Shown piece by piece: positions 9,201-17,328 of a DNA stretch of 59,150 nt. How positions within the stretch are numbered: the stretch's first letter is position 1; every line of letters starts with the position of its first letter. Source of the stretch: JBEKIK01 sp050013075 (lineage in GTDB: Bacteria; Planctomycetota; Planctomycetia; Pirellulales; Thermoguttaceae). The DNA lies in contig JBEKFZ010000017.1 of NCBI GenBank assembly GCA_050013075.1, forward strand, positions 1-59,150, written 5' to 3'. The notes below the pieces were generated by a model, which made no database searches, was not told where the DNA came from, and saw nothing but the letters and a program-made list of their open reading frames with translations. A program made the translations under genes and the position numbers.

Positions 9201-10027
9201 TTATAGCCGATGGCCAGGGTATTGTTGCTGCTGTATGTATCGAAGATCATTTTCCCGCTGCCGCCGCCCGCGCCAAGGGTAAGTCCGCCGCTACGGAACC
9301 ATTCGAACCGCCCCACGCCGACGTAGCTGCCATAATGGTCGCCAACGTAGATGTTGCCGCTGCTGTTTTCCAGGATCAATTCGCCGGTGCCGGCAAGACG
9401 ATAAGTGCCGGTGCCGTCCACGCCGCTGGCAGCGTCGCCGATGCGCAGATGGCGCAGCCCGTCGGAGTTGCTGGAGTGCCCGATGTGGTTGGTCCCGCCG
9501 GTCTGGTTGAAGAATCCCGTGCCATCGCGGCCGATGTACTCATTGTGTGTCCAAAGCGTTCCGCCCTGGAGTTCATAAGTCCCGTTGCCGTTATCGGAGT
9601 TGCCGAGGATCAGGTCGTCGGAGCTGCCGGTTGCGTAGTTATTGTTCTCTCCCCCGGTTTGCCGGACATAACCAATGCCGGCCATGCCAATGCGCTGATC
9701 ACCGTATGTATATAGCGTGCCGGCGCCAATAAACAAGTAACCTTTGTCAGGATTACCGCTGTTGTAAGACGTGCCCAGCGTCAGGGTATCGCAAGAGGCA
9801 GTGCTGTTAGCCGTGTTGATTTGAACGAAATTATTCGCATCGCAGTGACTGTCGATGGCGGCAACACTACCGGCAGGGAGACTATTGGGATTCCAGTTGT
9901 TCGCGTCATACCAATTGTAATTCCCATCGCCGTTGTCCCAATCATGGGCCGTGGCCGTGGCAACTGCGCCGACCAGTACCAAGCACATACCTAGAAAAAT
10001 GCGCCTAAGATAAAATTTACCAGTCAT
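6209..10027 (-). CDS. PEP-CTERM surface protein with beta-helix repeats
   Basis: A 1272-residue exported protein. An N-terminal signal peptide (MTGKFYLRRIFLGMCLVLVG, cut after ATATA) leads into Gly/Ser/Thr-rich repeats of the GTYxLxGGxL and TGxGTFTHTGG kinds, typical of autotransporter-associated beta-helices. Residues ~510-940 hold at least four units of about 108 residues, each with LRIGADGxxGRLEW, GTLSSPNMxLG and LYGGSAPxxL. The C-terminus is a PEP-CTERM sorting signal (VPEPSTIVLLATVALAGLLA then WRRRQP), so an exosortase should process it. No exosortase is in this window. It lies between ctaB and coxD, with no obvious link to respiration. Confidence 0.92.
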   Translation of the reverse strand: MTGKFYLRRIFLGMCLVLVGAVATATAHDWDNGDGNYNWYDANNWNPNSLPAGSVAAIDSHCDANNFVQINTANSTASCDTLTLGTSYNSGNPDKGYLFIGAGTLYTYGDQRIGMAGIGYVRQTGGENNNYATGSSDDLILGNSDNGNGTYELQGGTLWTHNEYIGRDGTGFFNQTGGTNHIGHSSNSDGLRHLRIGDAASGVDGTGTYRLAGTGELILENSSGNIYVGDHYGSYVGVGRFEWFRSGGLTLGAGGGSGKMIFDTYSSNNTLAIGYNYNVNDFLSNSKYQDLASNTLEVTNGATATCNVTNTPSVTHFRVGSWTGTGYFNMTAGSWSVTQNFMIGDSGTGYVSVSGGTLSVGNHTYLGAGTFDLSGTGVLNSGWLHIGNGGAGTFTQSGGTNNLDGIIYLGSYANGSGTYRFAGGTLQHATSPTAGWMEIGLVTNATGRFEWFSTSTVDLVQIKLGSGGTLAMGRDFTVGNLTSGALYGGTAPSGLDLSTLEITNGAKATHDNVSMTIKNLTVGSGTGSGTYTLSGASAQLTVASGGALRIGADGTGRLEWLNGTLSSPNMTLGSGATLAMGIDYTVSQLTSGSIYGGSVPQNLSQTSLEMVDSAKATQSGGSLTVKSLKLGNGSLGGGTYSIGGTSPALTVSGGSLRIGADSAAGRLEWLAGTLSSPNMTFGAQGTLAMGMNFNLANLANGGLYGGSAPSGLNQATLEVTNSATATQNSGSITVGSLRLGSSIGGGTYNLSGSASGLTIASSDSLRIGADGSAGRLEWFTGTLSSPNMILGGNATLAMGIDFNLANLTSGGLYGGSAPQNISQATLEITDGASATQNSGSVTVGSLRLGSSSGAGTYSLSDSTSRLTIASSDSLRIGADGTVGRLEWSAGTLSSPNMILGSNATLAMGFNFDMGNLTSGALYGGSAPQNLNQAALEISNAAATHVNGTTASINSLMLAATIDSASYTMSGGSLIVGTLGVGSIGTGTFTHTGGNVTVNTSLLVGMMGSSNGTYLLQGGSLAGSGSLTVRASNTTDGTFSGYGTVSMPNKLYNSGRIVADGLGTSRTLDLSNFISVSNTIENLVGQRHGWGAEDHGKLTLPSVAVLHDGIYNWGESPYSIGSDPSFDQYIDLVNSLQINIKGIGNPASLTGSLLATDNDDISGPFPTGSKIIGVWDLNLTASFVKANLTFRYDDYLAQELGINDENLLQVYHFHNGQWEQVTSSIDTGNKWIYANGITSCSQFAVGVVPEPSTIVLLATVALAGLLAWRRRQP
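7240..8480. repeat. Tandem ~326-bp coding repeats in the PEP-CTERM gene
   Basis: Words such as CATGTTGGGCGAACTTAG recur at about 7338, 7667, 7991 and 8319, spacing 324-329 bp, i.e. ~108 codons. The unit encodes LEW-GTLSSPNM-LAMG-LYGGSAP-LE-ATQNSGS-GTYSLS. Central units are most alike, suggesting recent unequal crossing-over. Confidence 0.85.
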
Positions 10028-10470
10028 TTTTCCCTCCCGCTAAAGTTATTAATATGGATACCTTCAAGGTTGGATCGTTGTAATAAAACCGTGGATAGCA
10101 AATACGCGCGGCTTCCTCCAAATGCCTCGACTCAAGGAACGAATAAGACGGGCGCCGCGCGGCAATGTTAGTGTAAACAGAACCCACTAACCCACTCGCT
10201 ATTTAGTTGAGCTGCCGCAACAATTACAAAACACGGCAAAACGCTGCCTCGAATAAAAAAAGAATTGAGTGCAATTAAAAAGTAAATAGCAAGTAATCAG
10301 ATGCATTTTTAGAGAATTAACAAATGATAATATACAAAAAAAATTAATAATTGCAAGTACTTAAGTTGTCTTATTCCTGCTGTTAGGGGGGTGGGGGGTA
10401 AAAACCAGGATTCTGTCGAGACTCAGGCCTTATGTTTCAAACGGAATGTCATATATTGGGCATAAGATTG
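10028..10470. other. AT-rich intergenic region upstream of the PEP-CTERM gene
   Basis: 443 bp without a gene. It contains long A/T-rich stretches (10240-10370) and a G-tract cluster at ~10384-10400 (GGGGGGTGGGGGG). It must hold the PEP-CTERM promoter and the end of the ACIII/caa3 transcript. I see no clear terminator hairpin. Confidence 0.5.
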
Positions 10471-10863
10471 CTAATTATTATGTTGGGCCTGCTGCCAGGC
10501 TTGGATATCCCCCTGATATTGGGTCGTATCCAGCAGTGTCAGGCCTAGGAACAAGGCGACGAACAGAAGCGCAGTGATGAACACGACCGCGTAAAACGGA
10601 TTGTCATAGCGCAGGTGCATGAAGAACAGCACGACCAAGGCCGCTTTGATAGTTGCAATGCCCAAGGCGATAATCAGGTTCCAACTTCCAAGATCGAATC
10701 GGGCGGCGGCCACGGTGAGCAAGGTCATCACGAGAAGCGCGGCAAGCACCGTCGACAAAACCGGCAGCGGCACGGCATGGACATAATTTTCGCGGCCAAC
10801 TGCGGCATTGTCCGTCGAGCCGGTTAATGATTCGTCATGTGACATGGTTTTGTAATCTCTCAT
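10471..10863 (-). CDS. coxD: Cytochrome c oxidase subunit IV, caa3 type
   Basis: A 130-residue protein (124 if the internal ATG at 10845 is used) with three membrane segments, matching the prokaryotic subunit IV family (COX4_pro) of caa3 oxidases. The helix pair IKAALVVLFFMHLRYDNPFY is typical, with FFMHL shared by the family. Last gene of the respiratory operon and separated from coxC by a 125-bp modular palindrome. Subunit IV is an accessory stabilising subunit of the inner-membrane oxidase. Confidence 0.9.
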   Translation of the reverse strand: MRDYKTMSHDESLTGSTDNAAVGRENYVHAVPLPVLSTVLAALLVMTLLTVAAARFDLGSWNLIIALGIATIKAALVVLFFMHLRYDNPFYAVVFITALLFVALFLGLTLLDTTQYQGDIQAWQQAQHNN

Positions 10864-10867
10864 GTTT

Positions 10868-10992
10868 ATTGAGTGTCAGGTAATAAACGTCGTGTTTTCG
10901 CCTCAGAGCCGGGCCGTGTCGGCCCGGAATTACCGGGGCGACACGCCCCGGCTCTGACTTTTCATACGACATTCTTTTCCTGACAATCAATA
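10868..10992. repeat. 125-bp modular palindrome (type C), copy 1
   Basis: Ends ATTGAGTGTCAGG and CCTGACAATCAAT are near-complementary. The core at 10904-10956 is CAGAGC, hairpin CCGGGCCG-TGT-CGGCCCGG, AATTA, hairpin CCGGGGCG-ACA-CGCCCCGG, then GCTCTG. It can fold as a cloverleaf with two perfect 8-bp arms and complementary three-base loops. It sits between coxC and coxD. Confidence 0.9.
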
Positions 10993-11033
10993 GCCCCGAC
11001 GTTCGCGCCGGGAGGGTTTTTATCGGATTGCGG

Positions 11034-11759
11034 TTAATGAATCAAATACAATAACGGGAACAAATATATCCAGATCATATCGACCAGGTGCCAGTACAGG
11101 CCCGTGAAATCGACGGGGCCGAAATAACGGCTGTTGAAATCGCCGCGGATGGATCGGGCGAGTATCCAGGCAATGGCCGCCATGCCGGCGATTACGTGCA
11201 GGCCGTGCAGCCCGGTCATCATGAAGTAGATGCTGAAAAAAATGCCGGCGTTGCGCGGCCCGTTTTCCAGGGTCGCCTTGGGATGGCCGGGATCGGGATA
11301 GTTTTCTTTCAAAAACTCCTCGGCTTGCTCGTTGGGCTTGAATCTACTCGCCCAGAGCAGACCGTCCCGCCATTTATGCTTGTATTCGATGTATTTGATT
11401 CCTAGAAAACAGCAGCCGCCGAGGAAAGTAATAATCAAGAGGACAACCAGCCCGCCGCGCCGGTTTCTTTGCGCGCAGCGGACCGCCCAGGCCATGGTAA
11501 AACTGCTGGCTATAAGCACCGCGGTGTTTATTCCGCCCAGGGTTTTATCGAGGAACTGATGCGCCCAGATGAAAATTTCCGGATGGTTCGCACGATACAC
11601 GGCATAAGCGCAGAACAGGCCGCTGAAGAGCAGAATTTCGGTAAGTATGAAGATCCACATGCCGAGTTTGCCGGCGTCGAACTGCCGGGCGTGCGACTCG
11701 AAATGATGCGCCAAAAACGGATCGTGCTCGGCGGCGTGTATTTCCGGTTTATGGTTCAT
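11034..11759 (-). CDS. coxC: Cytochrome c oxidase subunit III
   Basis: A 241-residue protein with about five membrane segments plus a soluble insertion (~residues 125-160, KWRDGLLWASRFKPNEQAEE). KLGMWIFILTEILLFSGLF near residue 32 and TGLHGLHVIAGM near residue 182 are subunit III signatures, as is YWHLVDMIWIYLFP at the end. It belongs to the integral core of the caa3 oxidase. It follows coxA in the operon after a short palindrome-bearing gap. Confidence 0.95.
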   Translation of the reverse strand: MNHKPEIHAAEHDPFLAHHFESHARQFDAGKLGMWIFILTEILLFSGLFCAYAVYRANHPEIFIWAHQFLDKTLGGINTAVLIASSFTMAWAVRCAQRNRRGGLVVLLIITFLGGCCFLGIKYIEYKHKWRDGLLWASRFKPNEQAEEFLKENYPDPGHPKATLENGPRNAGIFFSIYFMMTGLHGLHVIAGMAAIAWILARSIRGDFNSRYFGPVDFTGLYWHLVDMIWIYLFPLLYLIH

Positions 11760-11781
11760 GGTAAATTACATGGGAATTATC

Positions 11782-11824
11782 GCGAAACCGCAAGCGGTTT
11801 TTAATCAATTAACCCAAGCGGTTT
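11782..11824. repeat. Type E palindrome (CGAAACCGCAAGCGGTTT)
   Basis: A perfect hairpin AAACCGC-AA-GCGGTTT followed by a second AAGCGGTTTCG arm, between coxA and coxC. Related words occur at ~18612-18655 and ~51045-51060. Confidence 0.75.
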
Positions 11825-11830
11825 CGGCTA

Positions 11831-13534
11831 TTACTCATTTTTTCGTATATATCCTTGCATCTCTGGATCGTAATGGATGTTGCCATAATCGTATGGATCG
11901 CCCACGGCTGGCGTGGATGCAAAATTATAATACGGCGGCGGCGAAGAGCATTGCCATTCCAGGGTAGCGCCGCCCCAAGGGTTGTCGGGCGCGCGCCGGC
12001 CGACGAATAAAGACGCCAGCAAGTATATCAACATTATGGTAAAGCCGGCGGCCAATATCGCCGCTCCAACGGAGGAAAGAAAATTATACGTGGCGATTGC
12101 GGGATAGCGCTCGGCCAGAACGGAATAATCGAAGTATCGGCGGGGCATGCCGTGGGTTCCCAGCAGGAATTGCGGGAAGAACGTCAGGTTGAAGCCCAGA
12201 AATATCATTAGTGCGGCGATGCGTCCCCAAAAATCGCTGAACATGCGGCCGGTGATTTTCGGCCACCAATAGTGCAATCCGCCCAAAAAAGCCACCATCG
12301 ACCCGCCGAACATCACGTAATGGAAATGTGCGACCACGAAATAGGTGTTGTGCACGTGCACGTTGACGACCAAGGCCCCCAGGAATAAGCCCGTCAATCC
12401 GCCGATGCCGAAAAGAAACAGGAACATGAGGGCGTAGCACATGGGCGTGGCCAGCGATATCGAGCCTTTGTACATTGTGGCCAGCCAGTTGAAGACCTTC
12501 ACGGCCGAGGGAATGGCCACGGCAAAGGTCATCAGGCTGAAGATCATGCTCGCCAGGGCCGACTGCCCGCTGGTGAACATATGGTGTCCCCACACTAAAA
12601 ATCCGACAAGCGCGATGGCCACGCTGCTATAGGCGATGAATCGGTAGCCGAAGATGTGCTTGCGGCTGAACACCGGGATCAATTCGCTGATGATGCCCAT
12701 GCCGGGCAAAATCATTATATAAACGGCCGGGTGCGAATAGAACCAGAAGAAGTGCTGAAAGAGCACCGGATCGCCGCCGAGTTTGGGATCGAAAATGCCC
12801 AATCCCAAAAGGCGTTCCACGAACAAAAGCACCAGCGTGATGCCCAGCACAGGGGTGGCCAGCACCTGAATGAGCGCAGTGGCGTAAATCGACCAGAGAA
12901 ACAAGGGCATTTTGAACCAGGTCATGCCCGGCGGGCGCAAGGTGTGAATGGACACGATAAAGTTTATGCCCGTGAAAATGGAGCTAAAGCCCAAGATAAA
13001 CACGCCGGCAAGCGCGGGCAGAACCTTGGTCGAGGTTTCGGTGCTGTACGGCGTGTAGAAAGTCCAGCCCGTATCCAGCCCGCCGCTGAGTAGCGTTATC
13101 AGGAAAAACACCGCACCGCCCCACCAGAGCCAAAAACTCAGCAGATTCAGGCGCGGAAAGGCAACGTCTTTGGCCCCCAGCATCAAAGGCAGCATGAAAT
13201 TTCCCAATATCGCCGGGACACCGGGTATAAGAAACAGGAAAATCATCACCGTGCCGTGGATGGTGAAAAGCTGGTTATAGCCGTCGCTGGTGAAGATCTC
13301 CCGAGGGACGAGGGTTATTTGCGCGGCCTGGGTTTCGGTGACTTTATTGGGATACATCAATTCCATGCGGATGAGAATCGCGAAAACTCCGCCCAGCAGG
13401 AAGGCGGCCAAAATCGAGACCATGTACATCAGGCCGATCCGTTTATGGTCCAGCGTAAACAGCCACGACAGCACGCCCCTGGGATGTTTTAGGTAGTTGT
13501 CGTTGCCGGCGATTGTGTGATAGGGTTCTGACAT
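11831..13534 (-). CDS. coxA: Cytochrome c oxidase subunit I, A2-type
   Basis: A 567-residue, 12-helix catalytic subunit. Heme and copper ligands are visible: HGTVMIFLF (heme a), FYSHPAVYIMILPG (CuB His and the cross-linked Tyr), GHHMF (two CuB His), and VVAHFHYVMFGG (heme a and a3). The motif YSHPAVY replaces the GHPEVY of A1 oxidases; by published classification that marks an A2-type D-channel, as in Rhodothermus caa3. GAAAGG precedes the ATG. It reduces O2 to water and pumps protons, fed by ACIII through the cytochrome c domain of coxB. Confidence 0.97.
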   Translation of the reverse strand: MSEPYHTIAGNDNYLKHPRGVLSWLFTLDHKRIGLMYMVSILAAFLLGGVFAILIRMELMYPNKVTETQAAQITLVPREIFTSDGYNQLFTIHGTVMIFLFLIPGVPAILGNFMLPLMLGAKDVAFPRLNLLSFWLWWGGAVFFLITLLSGGLDTGWTFYTPYSTETSTKVLPALAGVFILGFSSIFTGINFIVSIHTLRPPGMTWFKMPLFLWSIYATALIQVLATPVLGITLVLLFVERLLGLGIFDPKLGGDPVLFQHFFWFYSHPAVYIMILPGMGIISELIPVFSRKHIFGYRFIAYSSVAIALVGFLVWGHHMFTSGQSALASMIFSLMTFAVAIPSAVKVFNWLATMYKGSISLATPMCYALMFLFLFGIGGLTGLFLGALVVNVHVHNTYFVVAHFHYVMFGGSMVAFLGGLHYWWPKITGRMFSDFWGRIAALMIFLGFNLTFFPQFLLGTHGMPRRYFDYSVLAERYPAIATYNFLSSVGAAILAAGFTIMLIYLLASLFVGRRAPDNPWGGATLEWQCSSPPPYYNFASTPAVGDPYDYGNIHYDPEMQGYIRKNE

Positions 13535-13548
13535 TATAACCTTTCAGT

Positions 13549-13636
13549 AAAAGGGGTCAGAACTATTTTCTTTCTTCAAAAATGTTTGTCCTGTTTTTTT
13601 CTTTTCCAATAGAGAAAATAGTTCTGACCCCTTTTA
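13549..13636. repeat. Long inverted repeat between coxB and coxA
   Basis: Arms AAAGGGGTCAGAACTATTTTC and its reverse complement GAAAATAGTTCTGACCCCTT are separated by ~40 bp rich in T. The arms are essentially perfect over more than 20 bp. It fills the coxB-coxA gap and would fold into a stable mRNA hairpin just upstream of the coxA ribosome site. Confidence 0.9.
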
Positions 13637-13639
13637 CTT

Positions 13640-14635
13640 TCATTTTAAAGATTTAATGAATTCGGCCAAATCCGTGATTTCCTCGTCGCTTACCACGCCT
13701 TTGAATGTCGGCATTTGGTCGCGGTATCCCTTGACGATCTTGGCCGACGGATTGAGGATCGATTCGCGGATGTAATTTTCATCGACCACTGTGGGCCGGG
13801 CGTTGCTAAATTCAGTCGTCTTGTCGAAGATGCCCTTAAAACTCGGCCCGTTGCCGGCCGTGCCGTCGATGGAATGGCACTGGGCGCAGCCGCGGCGTTG
13901 ATACAGCAACTCGCCGGCCTTGGCGGGCGCAAGGTCTTTAAGCGGATTCGCCTCTTTCTTCAGGTAGCTCTGAAAATCGCTCCGGGTGTGGACAACGACC
14001 TTCGTGGTCATGTCCGAGTGGCCTGTGCCGCAGTACTGAGTGCAATACAACTGGTACTCGCCCGGTTCGACCGCGCGAAACCAGATCTTGTTGTATCGGC
14101 CGGGCACCACGTCCATATTGATGCGGAAGGCGGGTATGTACAGCCCGTGGATTACGTCTTGCGAAGTCATAATCAGGCGCACGGGTTCGTCCAGGGGCAC
14201 GTGCAAGACTTCGTCTACGTGCCCGTCGGGATATTTGAACAGCCATTGCCACTTTTTGGCGATCACGTTGATTTCGTAGGCCAGGCTGGGCGAGGTTCGC
14301 ATGTCTAAATAAGCCGTAAAACCCTGGTAAAAAATGAATATGACGATGGCCAGCGGGATCAGAGTCCAAACAAGTTCGAGTTTTGTGTTGTGGTCGGGCG
14401 CGGGGCCGCTTTCAACTCCCGGACGGCGGCGGTAGCGAATGACGAAAATCGTCATCAGCGCCACGATCAACCCGAAAAAGAACAACGATATGGCATAAAT
14501 GAAATAAAACAGCCAATCGACCGTTGGGGCGATCTGGGAGGCTTGTTCGGGCAGCCAGAAGGAATCTCCGATTAAAAAGAACCGGCCGGCAATCGGCCAG
14601 ACGCATAACGGCGGCAATGATAAAAGCAATATCAT
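13640..14635 (-). CDS. coxB: Cytochrome c oxidase subunit II with fused cytochrome c
   Basis: 331 residues from the ATG at 14635, which overlaps the SCO1 stop as ATGA (translational coupling); an open extension to 14797 lies inside SCO1 and is rejected. Two N-terminal membrane helices precede the cupredoxin domain with the CuA site CTQYCGTGHSDM (~residue 195). A cytochrome c domain follows with CAQCH at ~residue 250 and a Met ligand candidate in DQMPTFKG near the end. This is the electron entry subunit of a caa3 oxidase, so no separate soluble cytochrome c is needed. Confidence 0.96.
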   Translation of the reverse strand: MILLLSLPPLCVWPIAGRFFLIGDSFWLPEQASQIAPTVDWLFYFIYAISLFFFGLIVALMTIFVIRYRRRPGVESGPAPDHNTKLELVWTLIPLAIVIFIFYQGFTAYLDMRTSPSLAYEINVIAKKWQWLFKYPDGHVDEVLHVPLDEPVRLIMTSQDVIHGLYIPAFRINMDVVPGRYNKIWFRAVEPGEYQLYCTQYCGTGHSDMTTKVVVHTRSDFQSYLKKEANPLKDLAPAKAGELLYQRRGCAQCHSIDGTAGNGPSFKGIFDKTTEFSNARPTVVDENYIRESILNPSAKIVKGYRDQMPTFKGVVSDEEITDLAEFIKSLK

Positions 14636-15492
14636 GGCGTCCCTTGCGCTTGTGTGCGTTTTGCCTTGCGCCATTCGCGCAGCCAAAACATGGCCAATAT
14701 GCCGCCGAGAATTAACAAGGTCAAGGCGGCGCCGAATCGCATCAGCCGGATCGCCGCCCAGGCGTAAGTGCCCGATTCGGGATCGTAATGGAAACAAAGC
14801 AACAATACCTGGTCCACGGCCGAGCCGATCTTGCCTTCGCCCGCTTCATACAATGCAAGCCGCAAATCGCGCGGATTATATTTTATGCCGCTGAAATAGC
14901 GCGACACGCGCCCCTCGGGCGTGCATATCGTCAACAAGGCGGGATGCATGAACTGCCTTTTTTCCGGCACGTACTTGTAGCCGAATCCGATGCAATCGGC
15001 GAGTTTTTTGATCCGCTCTTCTTTTTGGCTGGTGAGAAAATGCCATCCCGCGCCGCAGCCCGGCCGGCCGTATTGTTCCAGGTATTTTTGCTTGGTCAAC
15101 TGTGCGCGTTCGGGCGATTCCAGTGGATCGATGCTCACGGTGACGATTTGATATTGCTTGCCCAACTGCCAGGTCATGGGTTTTATGGCCTCGATCAGTC
15201 CGTTCAACTGCAGGCTGCAAAGCATGGGGCAGTCGGAATAGTTCATCGTCAGAATCGCGGGCAGTTTGCCGTCGAAAAGCCGTCCAAGGGTTATTTTCTT
15301 CCCGCTGGAATCCGTGAATTCGAGGTCCAGGGGAATTTGGGCGTCGATGTTTTGGGTAATTGAGACTCCCTCCAAATCCTTGGGCAGGACGTTATTGCCC
15401 TGGGCGAAAACTTGCTTGTCCTGCGCCGCCCAAACAGCCGGAACCAATAAAAATAACATCGGCCAAGTCGATAGCGGGCGTTTATTGGGCAC
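14632..15492 (-). CDS. SCO1/SenC copper chaperone for CuA
   Basis: 286 residues from a GTG at 15492, chosen because AAGGAG lies seven bases upstream; the open frame runs on to 15537. A signal peptide (MLFLLVPAVWA) is followed by a thioredoxin-like domain with the copper site CPMLC (~residue 87) and the distant His of FMHPAL (~181). Unusually, a C-terminal membrane helix (AALTLLILGGILAMFWL) anchors it. It delivers copper to the CuA centre of coxB, which it overlaps by four bases. It also overlaps the small TM gene upstream. Confidence 0.93.
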   Translation of the reverse strand: MPNKRPLSTWPMLFLLVPAVWAAQDKQVFAQGNNVLPKDLEGVSITQNIDAQIPLDLEFTDSSGKKITLGRLFDGKLPAILTMNYSDCPMLCSLQLNGLIEAIKPMTWQLGKQYQIVTVSIDPLESPERAQLTKQKYLEQYGRPGCGAGWHFLTSQKEERIKKLADCIGFGYKYVPEKRQFMHPALLTICTPEGRVSRYFSGIKYNPRDLRLALYEAGEGKIGSAVDQVLLLCFHYDPESGTYAWAAIRLMRFGAALTLLILGGILAMFWLREWRKAKRTQAQGTP

Positions 15493-15808
15493 TGGGTTTC
15501 TCCTTTTCCCGAAAAGATTCACGCGAAAGTTCATCAACCACCAGTTCCATTGCCCGCTTGATGGGAATGGCGACGGTCTTCTGTTTCTCGTCTATCCATT
15601 GATATTTCGCCAGCCTGGCCTGTTGATCGGCGGTCAAATTGGCGTATTCCATGTAGGGCTGATCGATGTCCTTTACCACGTGCTCTCGCGCCTCGGCCCA
15701 ATAAAACATGACTTGCATCAGTATGATAAGGCCGAAAACAACAATCACCCCGATAAATCCCACCACGGCAATCTTGGGCGTGTTCAAATCGTCGCCGAAG
15801 TCGGACAT
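15482..15808 (-). CDS. Small one-helix protein of the ACIII-caa3 operon
   Basis: A 108-residue protein with one N-terminal membrane helix (IAVVGFIGVIVVFGLIILMQ) and a soluble, charged C-terminal domain. GAGGAT precedes the ATG. Small proteins of this kind sit between actF and the SCO/cox genes in other ACIII operons as I recall, but no function is established. It overlaps SCO1 by 11 bases, so the two are translated together. It may be an assembly or accessory subunit. Confidence 0.75.
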   Translation of the reverse strand: MSDFGDDLNTPKIAVVGFIGVIVVFGLIILMQVMFYWAEAREHVVKDIDQPYMEYANLTADQQARLAKYQWIDEKQKTVAIPIKRAMELVVDELSRESFREKEKPSAQ

Positions 15809-15830
15809 GGATCAATCCTCAACTATGGGA

Positions 15831-17075
15831 TTATGTATTTTCAAAATTCAACGATTCCTTCAAACGTGGATCGGCCAGGGGCACGAGCGAATTGTCCCCC
15901 GCTGCTCTGACCGCGCCGGCGATGTAAACGCCGAACATGCCCACCAACAAGCAAATATCCATTATATCAAAAGGCGGTTTTTCTCCGCCGAGATTTGGCA
16001 TTATGATCCAGTAAAGATCGATCCAGTGCATGGCCAACAGCCACAGGGCCCAAAATCCCAAAAGCAGTTTTCGCCGCTTGACGAATCTGGGCAACAGCCC
16101 GCAAAACGGAATCAAACAATTGCCGCTCAACAAAAAAACGACGGCAATCCATTTCCACCCACCCGATTGACGCGCCAGGTACCATCGGGTCTCCTCGGGT
16201 ATGTCGCCGTACCAGATCAGCAGGTATTGGGAAAAGGCGATGTATCCCCAAAACACCACGAAAGTAAGCAGCAGTTTGCCCAGGTCGTGATAGTGCTCGA
16301 CGGTGATTACGCGGGCCAGCCGGCCGGTCGCCTGAAGGCATAAGCAGGTAAGTATCAATATCGACAGCCCGGCCACGGCTATTCCCGCAAAGAAATATAC
16401 GCCGAAGATCGTGCTGTACCAATCGGGCGAAAGCGACATGAGCCAATCGATGGCGGCGAAGGTCACCGTGCCGGCCAAGAGCAGCATCGCGGCAGGGCCG
16501 AGGCGCTCCATGCGCAAGGTTTCGGCGGCATCCGCGGTGCGATCTTGTCTCAACGAATGTGTCAGGAAATACCGCGTCAGGAATAACCACGCGGCAAAGT
16601 ATCCCACCGCGCGGAATGCGAAAAATGTCGGTTGCAGATAAGCGACCTTGTGCCGGAGCAGTTCGTCGCCGGCCACGGCCGCCGGATCGGCCCAGAGATA
16701 AAGTACGGCGTTGCCCAGCAATACCGGAATCAGAATGGGCAGAAAAAGGATCGCAAGGCAAGAAAAACCGGCGGCAAGGCACTCGGCCGGCCGGCGGATC
16801 ACAACGCTCCATCCGGCCCGGGTAATATGTTGCAAGGCCGTGAAAAACAAGGTCCCCAAAGCAAGACTCAGCACAAAGCAGTAATTCAGCAAATAGGAGT
16901 GGAAGAAGTATCGCCAGCCGTCGTGGCGCGCCCATCCAAAGGCAATCCCGGCGGCAAGTGCGAGGATGCCTACCAGTCCGGAAATCACAAATACACGACG
17001 CCCAAAACCGCCCAGCCGGATGTTTTCATCGGCGGGAATTTCGTTTATCGAATGTACTGAATCGTCATGCGACAT
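15831..17075 (-). CDS. actF: ACIII quinone-binding membrane subunit ActF
   Basis: A 414-residue polytopic protein with about ten membrane helices. Matches the second quinol-binding membrane subunit of Alternative Complex III (a relative of NrfD/PsrC): an N-terminal helix pair, FTALQHITRAGWSVVIRRPAE, and the later FSQYLLIWYGDIPEETRWY stretch, which are typical. ACIII oxidises menaquinol in the inner membrane and passes electrons to the caa3 oxidase. It follows actDE after a large double palindrome, with no clear ribosome site. Confidence 0.9.
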   Translation of the reverse strand: MSHDDSVHSINEIPADENIRLGGFGRRVFVISGLVGILALAAGIAFGWARHDGWRYFFHSYLLNYCFVLSLALGTLFFTALQHITRAGWSVVIRRPAECLAAGFSCLAILFLPILIPVLLGNAVLYLWADPAAVAGDELLRHKVAYLQPTFFAFRAVGYFAAWLFLTRYFLTHSLRQDRTADAAETLRMERLGPAAMLLLAGTVTFAAIDWLMSLSPDWYSTIFGVYFFAGIAVAGLSILILTCLCLQATGRLARVITVEHYHDLGKLLLTFVVFWGYIAFSQYLLIWYGDIPEETRWYLARQSGGWKWIAVVFLLSGNCLIPFCGLLPRFVKRRKLLLGFWALWLLAMHWIDLYWIIMPNLGGEKPPFDIMDICLLVGMFGVYIAGAVRAAGDNSLVPLADPRLKESLNFENT

Positions 17076-17093
17076 AAAAAATGTTTTCTGTTT

Positions 17094-17326
17094 ATTGAAC
17101 CTCAGGTAATACGTGTCACCAAGCCCACGGGTTGCAACCCGTGGGCTTACGTGATGTATCCCGGTGATTTCGGGTTTTTCTCCGGTCGCAAGCGACCGGG
17201 CTATTAAATCTCATGTAATGAATTGCGCGTTTTCCCATCAGAGCCGGGCCGTGTCGGCCCGGAATAACCGGGGCGACACGCCCCGGCTCTGACTTTTCAT
17301 GCAATATTTTTTTCTAACTCTCAATA
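17094..17326. repeat. Double modular palindrome (type C copy 2 plus hairpin modules)
   Basis: Starts ATTGAACCTCAGGTAATACG, then hairpin AGCCCACGGGTTGCAACCCGTGGGCT, hairpin CCGGTCGC-AA-GCGACCGG, then a second end module (CTATTAAATCTCATGTAATG), the cloverleaf core at 17239-17291 and the closing arm up to the actDE stop. The end module therefore occurs twice with different cores. The distal end abuts the actDE TAG at 17329. Confidence 0.88.
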
Positions 17327-17328
17327 AA

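Noticed and set aside
13549..13636. Terminator between coxB and coxA
   Set aside because: The hairpin is strong but there is no T run after the right arm in the transcript direction and coxA follows with a good ribosome site; called a repeat.
14636..14797. Longer N-terminus for coxB
   Set aside because: Lies wholly within SCO1, is Arg-rich and not membrane-like; the ATGA overlap start at 14635 is better.
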